From positions 1 through 5,768 of the forward strand of contig PCSS01000249.1 of the NCBI GenBank assembly GCA_002771395.1: a stretch of 5,768 nt of DNA, written 5' to 3'. Within the stretch, counting starts at the first letter, position 1, and each line of letters begins with the position of its first letter. The stretch comes from Bacteroidetes bacterium CG23_combo_of_CG06-09_8_20_14_all_32_9 (GTDB lineage Bacteria; Bacteroidota; Bacteroidia; Bacteroidales; GWA2-32-17). A program made the position numbers and the translations under genes. This document shows positions 1 through 5,768 of this stretch, in pieces. The notes under the pieces are model-generated. The model searched no databases. It worked only from the letters and a program-made list of their open reading frames with translations, and was not told the origin of the DNA.

Positions 1-81
1 TTTAGAAGTCCCGTTAAATCCTTAGTTCCATTATTCGTTTGTTTTGCTATTGTATTAACCTGTGAATATTGAAAAGGTAGG

Positions 82-813
82 TTATTCCCTTACAAGTTGT
101 CCGGAACCATATTGCGATGAAGTAATATGTTCAGGATTTCCGTACATGTAAATATTTCCTGAATTATACAATTTAGCACCAATCTCTTTATTTACAAAAA
201 TGTTACAATCTCCGGTTGAATTACTCATTATATAACAATAATCAGTGGGTAAATCATTAAAATGAAAATATCCGTAACCGTTGTTCCAGTAATAACCAAC
301 TCCAACTTTCCCTTTTAAACTGATGTCGCCGGTACCTGCATGAAGAGCAAAAGTTAATGTTGAATAATTTACAATCAAATTGAAAGTTGAAATATCCGCC
401 CAATCATCAATCCTTATTTCATTCCCTTTAATTGTATCTAAACAATTTACATCACAACTTCCATTTAACTTTAAATAAGTTAATTTATTAAAAGCAATTT
501 CGAGTTTTATTTTTCCTTTATATTTTCTAGTCCAGTTACACCTATTTGTATTTTTAACATAAAGCCGATTGTTTTCTACTTTTGTTTCAATTCCGTTAAT
601 AAGATTTTTACCGGTAGTAATTGTAATTGCATTTACAGTATCAATTTTAAATGTAACATTAAATACATTATTTATTTCAATTTCGGTAAATGAAGATAAA
701 TTTCTTTGTTCTTCAATAACTTTTCCATTAGACACAAAGCAATCGCAACGATGTCCTTTTGTGCAAGCAGAAATAAAGAGCACTAAAACTATAAAATATA
801 GAAATTTCTTCAT
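82..813 (-). CDS. GIN-domain (DUF2807-like) cell-envelope lipoprotein
   Basis: A 243-residue predicted lipoprotein of unproven function. Residues 1-16 form a signal peptide (MKK, then a hydrophobic stretch) ending in a lipobox (I-S-A-C) with Cys17 as the lipidated residue. The following residues (TKGH) lack the acidic cluster that marks many surface-exported Bacteroidota lipoproteins, so a periplasm-facing anchor is my inference. The rest reads as a repetitive beta-rich GIN/DUF2807 fold: a first half with F-x-x-I-x-I and N-L-I-x-G-I-x-T-x-V motifs (about 40-90), then short beta repeats with Gly/Asn turns, ending in the family-typical N-S-G-N-I-Y-x-Y-G-N-P and G-S-G-x-L closing motif (218-240). 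Seven further cysteines (23, 25, 92, 120, 124, 193, 203) include CDC after the lipid Cys and RCNW at 91-94, which I recall from a subfamily. The ATG start is well placed before the signal peptide, with no Shine-Dalgarno. It is divergent from mltG and appears monocistronic here. The family name is fairly secure; a molecular role is not known. Confidence 0.85.
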   Translation of the reverse strand: MKKFLYFIVLVLFISACTKGHRCDCFVSNGKVIEEQRNLSSFTEIEINNVFNVTFKIDTVNAITITTGKNLINGIETKVENNRLYVKNTNRCNWTRKYKGKIKLEIAFNKLTYLKLNGSCDVNCLDTIKGNEIRIDDWADISTFNLIVNYSTLTFALHAGTGDISLKGKVGVGYYWNNGYGYFHFNDLPTDYCYIMSNSTGDCNIFVNKEIGAKLYNSGNIYMYGNPEHITSSQYGSGQLVRE

Positions 814-866
814 TTAAAAATTTGAAAGTATAAAATTATAATTTTTTTGAAGATTTTAATTCGTGT

Positions 867-874
867 CAAACATA
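867..874 (-). promoter_or_regulatory. Possible -7 element for the GIN-domain lipoprotein gene
   Basis: Read on the minus strand, TATGTTTG matches the Bacteroidota TAnnTTTG -7 consensus at all six fixed positions. It lies 53 bases before the start codon and would give a leader of roughly 45-50 nt. No convincing TTTG -33 partner is seen about 19-20 bases upstream. A weaker candidate, TATACTTTC, lies nearer the start (about 826-834). Such short matches are frequent in AT-rich DNA, so this is tentative. Confidence 0.35.
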
Positions 875-978
875 AACATTCCCGAAAACACTATTTTTAA
901 TAATTGATTTAAAATTTGAGGAATATAAAAAAACATCTAACTCAGCCACTTTATTTTGCTACTGATTACACCGATTTT

Positions 979-997
979 AAACTACCAAAGGTAGTTT
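979..997. repeat. Small perfect inverted repeat (8-bp stem, 3-nt loop)
   Basis: Arms aaactacc (979-986) and ggtagttt (990-997) pair perfectly around an aaa loop, with one more T after the right arm. It lies between divergent genes, so a terminator role is not expected unless an unseen transcript crosses it. It may be part of the same repeat-rich patch as the palindrome at 1026-1084. Confidence 0.55.
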
Positions 998-1025
998 TCT
1001 TTGTGAACTTAGCGAAGCGAACTCA

Positions 1026-1084
1026 TTTACCCTGTGAAGTAATTTTTACCAAAGCAAAAATTACTTCGTATTTCACAGGGTGAA
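1026..1084. repeat. Long imperfect palindrome (REP/MITE-like hairpin)
   Basis: The outer stem pairs 1026-1037 (tttaccctgtga) with 1073-1084 (tcacagggtgaa), with one T-G wobble. The inner stem pairs agtaattttt (1038-1047) perfectly with aaaaattact (1056-1065), closing an 8-base loop (accaaagc). The right arm carries seven extra bases (1066-1072, tcgtatt) between the two stems, so the whole is a 22-bp stem with one bulge. If the left arm once held the matching seven bases, a deletion between its two GAA motifs would explain the asymmetry. It has the look of a dispersed palindromic unit, but repetition elsewhere in the genome cannot be seen here. Confidence 0.7.
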
Positions 1085-1090
1085 CCCTGT
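1075..1090. repeat. Alternative hairpin overlapping the palindrome's right arm
   Basis: acaggg (1075-1080) pairs with ccctgt (1085-1090) around a tgaa loop. The same acaggg also pairs with ccctgt at 1030-1035 in the larger palindrome, so the two folds exclude each other. A run of seven T (1120-1126) follows 30 bases later, too far for a standard intrinsic terminator. Structure is seen; function is not implied. Confidence 0.5.
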
Positions 1091-1210
1091 TAGATAATTG
1101 CTCTTTATATATTGTTCGCTTTTTTTAAACTATCTGATGGGGCAATCATCTTTAAAAATAATTGTGAATAAAATTAATAAAACTTAAAGGTATTATTAAA
1201 AATTTACATT

Positions 1211-1300
1211 TAATAACCGCTATTAACCGATGTTAACTGATATTAACCGCTATTAACCGCTATTAACCGATGTTAACCGCTATTAACCGCTATTAACCGA
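1211..1300. repeat. Tandem array of about nine 10-bp units, consensus TATTAACCGM
   Basis: Nine consecutive decamers without any spacer fill 1211-1300, followed by one degenerate unit (1301-1310). Variants are tattaaccgc (four copies), tattaaccga (three, at 1221, 1261 and 1291), a tgttaac form (1231 and 1271) and an edge copy, taataaccgc (1211). A higher-order 40-bp period shows: 1221-1260 and 1261-1300 differ at only three positions, which suggests duplication of a four-unit block. Because the unit is 10 bp and contains TAA, every forward frame meets stops within 30 bp, and the reverse strand also has TAA/TAG, so the array is non-coding. The unit length is close to one helical turn, putting every TTAAC on the same DNA face. 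It ends 37 bp before the -7 box of mltG. Confidence 0.9.
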
Positions 1301-1337
1301 TTAAATCAGATAAATAGTTACAAAAACATAAACATTT

Positions 1338-1345
1338 TATCTTTG
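1338..1345 (+). promoter_or_regulatory. Likely -7 promoter element of the mltG operon
   Basis: TATCTTTG matches the Bacteroidota TAnnTTTG -7 consensus exactly and lies 11-17 bases before the possible mltG starts. Transcription would begin near 1349-1352, leaving a leader of only about 5-14 nt. No clear TTTG is present at the expected -33 position (about 1314-1320 reads atagtta), so the promoter may be weak or depend on an activator. The decamer array just upstream is positioned where such a factor could bind, which is inference. Confidence 0.55.
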
Positions 1346-1356
1346 CATTTTATTTA

Positions 1357-2424
1357 TTGGAAGTGGCTAAAAAGAAGAAAAAAACTAAAACTGTTTTTGT
1401 GCTTAAAATTATTTTAAGCATTGTTTCATTATTAATTATAATTGGTGGTATTACAGGATATTCGTATTATAAAAAAATTTATTTCCCAAATGTAAAAACT
1501 TCTAAAAGCAAAACTTATCTGTATATCCCAACGGGAGCAAACTTTAACGATTTGCTGCAAATTTTATCTAAAGACAGTTTATTATTAGATGTTTCTTCGT
1601 TTGAATGGCTTGCCGAACAAAAAAACTATATAAACCATGTGAAACCCGGTAAGTACAGAATTAGTAATAATATGAATAATAATGAACTCATTAATCTTTT
1701 ACGGTCGGGAAATCAGGAGCCTGTATATTTGATTATACTTGGATTTCGCACAAAAGAAGAATTAGCAAAAAGAATTGGCAATAATCTCGAAGCCGATTCA
1801 ATTTCAATAATAAATTTATTAAATAGCGAATCATTTGCCAATAAATATGGATTCAACAACAACAATATTTTAACAATAATAATTCCCAACACTTATGAAT
1901 TTTTTTGGAATACATCAGCCGAAGATTTTTTTTCGCGAATGGCAAAAGAATATAAAAACTTCTGGAACAACCATAGACAACAACGTGCAAGTGAAGCAGG
2001 AATGACTCAAACCGAAGTTTCAATTTTAGCTTCCATAGTTCAGCAGGAAACTAATAAAACTGATGAAATGCCTGTTATTGCCGGAGTTTACATTAACCGT
2101 TTACATAAAGGAATGAGGTTGCAAGCCGACCCAACAGTTGTTTTTGCTGTTGGAGATTTTACCCTGCAGCGTGTTTTAAAAATACATCTTGAAACAAAAT
2201 CGCCGTACAATACATATTTGCACGATGGCTTACCTCCTGGACCTATTTGTATTCCCTGGCAAAAAACCATTGATGCAGTGCTTAATTACTCAAAACATAA
2301 GTATCTTTATTTTTGTGCAAAAGAAGATTTTTCGGAGTACCATAATTTTGCAAAAACATCTATGGAGCATAAACGAAATGCCGAATATTACAGGCAGGAA
2401 CTAAATAAAAGAAAAATAAAATAA
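1357..2424 (+). CDS. mltG: Endolytic peptidoglycan transglycosylase MltG (YceG-like)
   Basis: MltG is a membrane-anchored lytic transglycosylase that cleaves nascent glycan strands near the synthesis machinery and helps set strand length. The 355 residues match the usual family size (about 340). A Lys-rich cytoplasmic tail (about 4-12) precedes one transmembrane helix (about 13-35), then a periplasmic LysM-like part with P-G-K-Y-R-I near 97-102, then the catalytic domain. LASIVQQET ends at Glu231-Thr232, and Glu231 is the probable equivalent of the catalytic Glu of E. coli MltG. HKGMRLQADPT (250-260) and GLPPGPI (291-297) are the other family signatures, and the C-terminal Y-x-N-F-x-K-T-x-x-E-H motif is present. 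No ATG exists near the start: the candidates are TTG at 1357 and GTG at 1363, and the first in-frame ATG, around 1672, would remove the membrane anchor. I cannot choose between TTG and GTG; neither has a good Shine-Dalgarno. The stop is two bases before the next gene. Confidence 0.93.
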   Translation: MEVAKKKKKTKTVFVLKIILSIVSLLIIIGGITGYSYYKKIYFPNVKTSKSKTYLYIPTGANFNDLLQILSKDSLLLDVSSFEWLAEQKNYINHVKPGKYRISNNMNNNELINLLRSGNQEPVYLIILGFRTKEELAKRIGNNLEADSISIINLLNSESFANKYGFNNNNILTIIIPNTYEFFWNTSAEDFFSRMAKEYKNFWNNHRQQRASEAGMTQTEVSILASIVQQETNKTDEMPVIAGVYINRLHKGMRLQADPTVVFAVGDFTLQRVLKIHLETKSPYNTYLHDGLPPGPICIPWQKTIDAVLNYSKHKYLYFCAKEDFSEYHNFAKTSMEHKRNAEYYRQELNKRKIK

Positions 2425-2426
2425 TT

Positions 2427-3848
2427 ATGACCAAAATTAAATTTGGAACCGATGGCTGGCGAGCTATTATTGCTAAAGATTTTACCGAAAATAACGTAGC
2501 ACGTGTTAGCGTAGCAGTGGCAACATGGCTTAATAAAAAATATATAAAACCAACAGTTGTTGTTGGTTATGATTTTCGTTTTGGCGGAAAAATGTTTGCC
2601 GAAACTGTCGCAAAAGTGTTGGCAAATTTCAAAATAAAAGTTTATATCTCAAATTGTCAGGTTTCTACACCGGCAGTTTCGCTTGCTGTTATAAAACAAA
2701 AATCTCAATTTGGAGTAATGATTACTGCCAGCCACAATCCTCCCAATTACAACGGATATAAATTAAAAGGCGAATATGGCGGACCATTGTTAAAAGAAGA
2801 TATAAAAGAAATTGAAGCAATTATTCCTGAAGACCACGAACTTATTCTTGATTCACTAAATTTGGAAAAATTTATTAACAACCATCTGATTAAAGTAGTT
2901 GATTTAGAAGAAATGTATATCAACCATGTTTACAATAATTTTGATATAAAAACACTTCGCAAATCGAAATTTCATTTTGCTTTTGATGCCATGTATGGTG
3001 CAGGACAAAATGTTATGAGAAATCTTTTCCCCGACATTCCACTTTTACACTGCGAGAATAACCCATCATTTCACGGAATTGCTCCCGAACCATTGCATAA
3101 GAATTTACTCGAATTTAGTAATTTTATTGCAAAAAGTGGAAATATAGATTGTGGACTTGCTGTTGATGGCGATGCCGACCGCATTGCACTTTACGATAAC
3201 AAAGGGAATTTTGTAAACTCCCATCTTATAATTTTAATTTTAATTTATTATCTTGCCGAATATAAAAAACTTAAAGGAAAGGTTGTTACAGGTTTTTCGA
3301 GTACCGTAAAAGTTGAGAAACTTTGTGAAAAATATAATATTCCTGTGCAACGTGTACGAATTGGTTTTAAAGATATTTGCAAAGTAATGTTACACGATAA
3401 TGTCCTGGTTGGCGGAGAAGAATCCGGCGGAATAACCTGTAAAGGACATATACCCGAACGCGATGGTATTTGGATGGGATTAACTATATGGCAATTTATG
3501 AATGAAACCGGAAAAAACATTTCGCAAATAATTGATGAAGTTTATAACATTACCGGAACATTTTTTTACAGCCGTAACGATTTAAGAATTGAAGAAAACC
3601 TCAAAAACAAAGTCGTTCAGGCATGTAAAAACAATATGTTTAAACAGTTTGGAGAATTTAAAGTTGAAAGAATAGAAACTCTTGATGGTTACAAATATTT
3701 TATTAATGATAATGAGTGGATAATGATTCGTCCTTCGGGCACTGAACCATTATTACGTTTATATGCCGAAACTTCTTCACCCGAACGCTTAATTAAATTT
3801 CATGAAGAAGCGTTAAAAGCGGTTGAATCTGTTGTAAACACAAACTGA
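2427..3848 (+). CDS. Phosphoglucomutase/phosphomannomutase family protein (alpha-D-phosphohexomutase)
   Basis: A 473-residue cytoplasmic enzyme of the alpha-D-phosphohexomutase superfamily, expected to interconvert hexose-1-phosphate and hexose-6-phosphate through a phosphoserine and a bisphosphate intermediate. All four active-site elements are intact. The N-terminus has KFGTDGWRAII; the phosphoserine loop TASHNP has Ser102; the metal loop DGDADR is at 247-252; the sugar-recognition loop GGEESGG is at 329-335; the phosphate-binding loop RPSGTEP is at 435-441. The GEESGG loop and the phosphorylase gene alongside favour glucose-phosphate as substrate, but mannose-phosphate or dual use is possible; the SASHNP-type GlmM signature is not seen. 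Length is normal for the Bacteroidota single-chain type. The ATG start lies two bases after the mltG stop in A-rich sequence without Shine-Dalgarno, so co-transcription and coupled translation are likely. It is convergent with the phosphorylase gene. Confidence 0.93.
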   Translation: MTKIKFGTDGWRAIIAKDFTENNVARVSVAVATWLNKKYIKPTVVVGYDFRFGGKMFAETVAKVLANFKIKVYISNCQVSTPAVSLAVIKQKSQFGVMITASHNPPNYNGYKLKGEYGGPLLKEDIKEIEAIIPEDHELILDSLNLEKFINNHLIKVVDLEEMYINHVYNNFDIKTLRKSKFHFAFDAMYGAGQNVMRNLFPDIPLLHCENNPSFHGIAPEPLHKNLLEFSNFIAKSGNIDCGLAVDGDADRIALYDNKGNFVNSHLIILILIYYLAEYKKLKGKVVTGFSSTVKVEKLCEKYNIPVQRVRIGFKDICKVMLHDNVLVGGEESGGITCKGHIPERDGIWMGLTIWQFMNETGKNISQIIDEVYNITGTFFYSRNDLRIEENLKNKVVQACKNNMFKQFGEFKVERIETLDGYKYFINDNEWIMIRPSGTEPLLRLYAETSSPERLIKFHEEALKAVESVVNTN

Positions 3849-4004
3849 ATTTAAGTTGAATCTGCGATTTATCAATAATTGCAGTCAGATTTAGTTACTA
3901 TTCACTCCGTAGGATAACGCCATGAAAAAGGCTCAAGAAAAAATAAAAACAATATCCAACGGGGAAAACCATGTGCAAAGTATAACCGCTGTTGCTACGT
4001 TTTT
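3849..4004. other. Convergent spacer with a weak hairpin
   Basis: This 156-base gap separates two convergent genes, so both transcripts should end in or near it. The best hairpin pairs aatctg (3859-3864) with cagatt (3886-3891), with further partial pairing of tgc and gca inside, but no T-run follows on either strand. On the plus strand a second weak stem (gcaa 3975-3978 with ttgc 3992-3995) precedes seven T at 4000-4006, which run into the last codons of the phosphorylase gene. Neither is a strong intrinsic terminator. A 52-codon open frame (3922-4080) also begins here. Confidence 0.4.
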
Positions 4005-5768
4005 TTATATCCATTTCATCAACGGAAAATCCATTCGATGCGGTAATTCAGGGTTTTTCGGAAAAATACGGAATGAATAATCGTAAACACCTGAACGGGT
4101 AACCGGCACTATACATTTATAAGTTACCTGTCCGTTCTTTTCGGCTATGGGTTTCATTTCTTCAATAAAAAGAATTTCTCTTACTTCGTCTAAAACTTTT
4201 TGTCCGAAAATAATTTCAAGTCCAATATCTGAAGTAGGTATTTCGTGAAGATTTAGTATAATTTCTGCAATAAAATCTTCGCCTAACAAAAGTGGTTTTA
4301 CGGTTGAATCGTGAAGGTTAACACCGACAACTTCAATACTATCCCAAGCTCTAATCATTTTTTGTTTCCATGCGGCAATTTTGCGTGCTATTTCAAAGTT
4401 ATTGTTGTATAACAAATTACTACGTTCAAAAAGTTTCCTGTAATATTTTTCGTAGTAATCATCAAGTTGACGTTTCATTGTAAAACGTGGCACAATATCG
4501 GAAATGGTTTTTTTAATGTGCGAAATCCATTTTGTTGGCAAGCCCGATTTTTCATTACTATAAAATGTAGGAACAATTTCATTTTCAAAAAGAAAATATA
4601 AAGTTTCGGCATCTAATTCGTTTTGAAAGTCTTCATTTTCATAAGTATTTTCTTCTTTAAGCGCCCAACCCGCTCCTTGCACATAACCTTCTGCCCACCA
4701 ACCATCTAAAACGCTGCAATTTAAAACGCCGTTCATTATGGCTTTTTCGCCGCTGGTTCCCGATGCCTCAAGTGGACGAATTGGCGTATTTAGCCATATA
4801 TCAACTCCCTGAACTAATTTTTTAGCTAATTCAATGTCGTAATTCTCAAGAAAAAGTATTTTTCCAATAAATTCAGGACGATGGGAAATTTCTATAATTT
4901 TCTTTATTAAATCCTGACCGGCTTTATCGCTTGGATGAGCTTTTCCTGCAAAAATAAATTGTACGGGTTTTTCTTTATTATTTACTAATTCTGAAAGTCG
5001 CTTCAGGTTACTAAAAATAAGATGCGCTCTTTTATATGTAGCAAAACGTCGTGCAAAACCAATAGTTAAAGCATTTTCGTTAAGTTTTTCAACAGTTTTA
5101 AGAACAAGGATGGGATTTTCCTGACGGTTTCCCAAGCCTTCCATTAATTTTTTACGAATAGTAACAAAAAGCTCGTGACGCAATTGTGAACGCACCTCCC
5201 AAATTTTATCATCGGGTACTTTATTTATGGCTACCCACGATTTTTTATTCGACTGGTCGCTTAAAAAGTCCGGAGGCAAATATTCGTTATATAATTTCCA
5301 CCAAGGTTTTGCTACCCAGGTTAGAAAATGCACTCCATTTGTAACGTAACCAATATGCAGTTCCTGAGTGAAATAATCGCTCCAAAGCGGATTAAACATT
5401 TTTTTGGATACTTTACCGTGAATTTTACTTACACCATTTATTTCCTGCGAAATTTTACAGGCAAGTACACTCATCGAAAAATTTTCTTTTGTATCGTCTT
5501 CGTGTACACGGCCTAATCCCATTAATGTTTTCCATTTTATATTTAGTCGGTCGGTAAAATACGAAAGATAAATTCGAATCAAATCTTCATTAAAAATATC
5601 ATGACCGGCAGGAACGGGTGTGTGTGTGGTAAAAAGCGATGAAGCGCGAACCATTTCCAGCGCTTCGTAAAAATTCAGTTGCTTAAATTCCACTAATTTA
5701 CGTAATCTTTCTAAACCTATAAATGCTGCGTGTCCCTCGTTGCAATGGTAAATTACAGGTTTAATTCC
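4005..5768 (-). CDS. glgP: Glycogen/alpha-glucan phosphorylase, C-terminal part (5' end beyond window)
   Basis: A pyridoxal-phosphate enzyme of glycosyltransferase family 35 that phosphorolyses alpha-1,4-glucan to glucose-1-phosphate in the cytoplasm. The visible 587 codons are open to the window edge; the first residues contain the family motif YHCNEGHAAF (7-16), so a GTG at 5693 is internal, not the start. Then come TTHTPVPAGHD (47-57), GFARRFATYKRA (237-248), the ENYDIELA segment, and EASGTSGEKAIMNG with Lys342 as the probable PLP Schiff-base lysine. By alignment from memory with muscle phosphorylase, Arg241 and Lys246 match the phosphate-binding Arg569 and Lys574, and Lys342 matches Lys680. 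The sequence belongs to the shorter TIGR02094-like bacterial group rather than the long MalP/GlgP type. About the last 130 residues form a beta-rich tail after the catalytic domain, ending LPHRMDFPLMKWI. Bacteroidota homologues are sometimes fused to an N-terminal glycogen synthase; whether this one is cannot be seen. Confidence 0.93.
   Translation of the reverse strand, partial: GIKPVIYHCNEGHAAFIGLERLRKLVEFKQLNFYEALEMVRASSLFTTHTPVPAGHDIFNEDLIRIYLSYFTDRLNIKWKTLMGLGRVHEDDTKENFSMSVLACKISQEINGVSKIHGKVSKKMFNPLWSDYFTQELHIGYVTNGVHFLTWVAKPWWKLYNEYLPPDFLSDQSNKKSWVAINKVPDDKIWEVRSQLRHELFVTIRKKLMEGLGNRQENPILVLKTVEKLNENALTIGFARRFATYKRAHLIFSNLKRLSELVNNKEKPVQFIFAGKAHPSDKAGQDLIKKIIEISHRPEFIGKILFLENYDIELAKKLVQGVDIWLNTPIRPLEASGTSGEKAIMNGVLNCSVLDGWWAEGYVQGAGWALKEENTYENEDFQNELDAETLYFLFENEIVPTFYSNEKSGLPTKWISHIKKTISDIVPRFTMKRQLDDYYEKYYRKLFERSNLLYNNNFEIARKIAAWKQKMIRAWDSIEVVGVNLHDSTVKPLLLGEDFIAEIILNLHEIPTSDIGLEIIFGQKVLDEVREILFIEEMKPIAEKNGQVTYKCIVPVTRSGVYDYSFRIFPKNPELPHRMDFPLMKWI

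Larger units (their letters stand above)
814..1356. other. 543-bp non-coding region between divergent genes
   Basis: No credible gene is visible on either strand: the open frames are very short and lack family features. The region is layered. Next to the lipoprotein gene is a plain AT-rich stretch with its probable promoter (to about 940). A hairpin- and palindrome-rich middle (979-1090) follows, then a short imperfect inverted repeat (1092-1101 with 1142-1151, nine of ten paired, 40-base spacer), plain AT-rich DNA to about 1210, the decamer tandem array (1211-1300), and the mltG promoter box (1338-1345). Phrases at 941-1020 such as ctgattacaccgatttt and ctttgtgaacttagcg resemble dispersed intergenic phrases I recall from Bacteroidota genomes; that is memory, not a search. 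The region is long for an ordinary divergent promoter spacer, which suggests accumulated repeat elements. Confidence 0.7.

Noticed and set aside
1..72. Open plus-strand frame from the window edge ending at a TGA at 70-72, with a hydrophobic tail.
   Set aside because: About 23 stop-free codons are not unusual even in AT-rich DNA, and no family motif is visible. The left edge could hold the end of a convergent gene, but this is unsupported.
569..817. 82-codon plus-strand open frame opposite the lipoprotein gene.
   Set aside because: It lies fully antisense to a gene with a clear signal peptide and domain motifs, and has no recognisable features of its own.
935..1095. Integron attC-like pair: ATCTAAC (935-941) and GTTAGAT (1089-1095) are perfectly complementary and fit the RYYYAAC/GTTRRRY boxes.
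   Set aside because: A 7-bp inverted match is expected by chance in about 160 bases. The inner L boxes do not pair well, the spacing is long for attC, and neither neighbouring gene looks like a cassette.
1211..1300. Decamer array as CRISPR, telomere-like repeat, or replication iterons.
   Set aside because: There are no unique spacers between units, the array is internal, and no Rep, DnaA or partition gene is nearby. The unit is also shorter than usual iterons.
3248..3520. 90-codon minus-strand open frame inside the mutase gene.
   Set aside because: It is antisense to the conserved sugar-binding region of the mutase, and its low-complexity Ser/Thr/Pro composition is typical of shadow frames.
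3859..3891. Strong bidirectional terminator in the convergent gap.
   Set aside because: The stem is only six perfect pairs with a large loop and no adjacent T-run on either strand, so it is kept only as a weak hairpin.
5691..5693. GTG at 5693 as the phosphorylase start.
   Set aside because: The frame continues upstream without a stop and encodes the conserved NEGHAAF motif, so this codon is an internal valine.

Overview
The window looks like a chromosomal segment of a low-GC member of the Bacteroidota. Three observations support this. The DNA is strongly AT-rich. Gene starts lack Shine-Dalgarno motifs and are preceded by A/T-rich sequence. Two divergent genes have upstream matches to the TAnnTTTG -7 element typical of that phylum. 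Protein content agrees: a GIN-domain (DUF2807-type) lipoprotein of the cysteine-containing kind common in Bacteroidota, and an alpha-glucan phosphorylase with the EASGTSGEKA active-site variant that I associate from memory with this phylum. Genus cannot be told from the sequence.

Layout, left to right. Positions 82-813 (minus) encode a small cell-envelope lipoprotein. Positions 814-1356 are a 543-base non-coding region between two divergent genes. It holds a small perfect hairpin, a long imperfect palindrome with a competing alternative hairpin, and a tandem array of about nine 10-bp units (consensus TATTAACCGM) ending roughly 40 bp before a promoter-like box. Positions 1357-2424 (plus) encode the membrane-anchored lytic transglycosylase MltG, with a non-AUG start. 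Two bases later, 2427-3848 (plus) encode a phosphoglucomutase/phosphomannomutase-family enzyme, apparently in the same transcript. A 156-base convergent spacer follows. Positions 4005-5768 (minus) are the C-terminal 587 codons of a glycogen/alpha-glucan phosphorylase that continues past the right edge.

How the genes relate: phosphorylase releases glucose-1-phosphate from glycogen, and the mutase next to it would interconvert glucose-1-phosphate and glucose-6-phosphate, so the right half is a small storage-polysaccharide neighbourhood. MltG cuts nascent peptidoglycan strands. Its tight pairing with the mutase links wall synthesis and sugar-phosphate supply only by position; no direct functional link is shown.

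I found no evidence for a new defence, mobile or RNA-guided system. The genes are ordinary. The least explained DNA is the intergenic region, above all the helically phased decamer array upstream of mltG.
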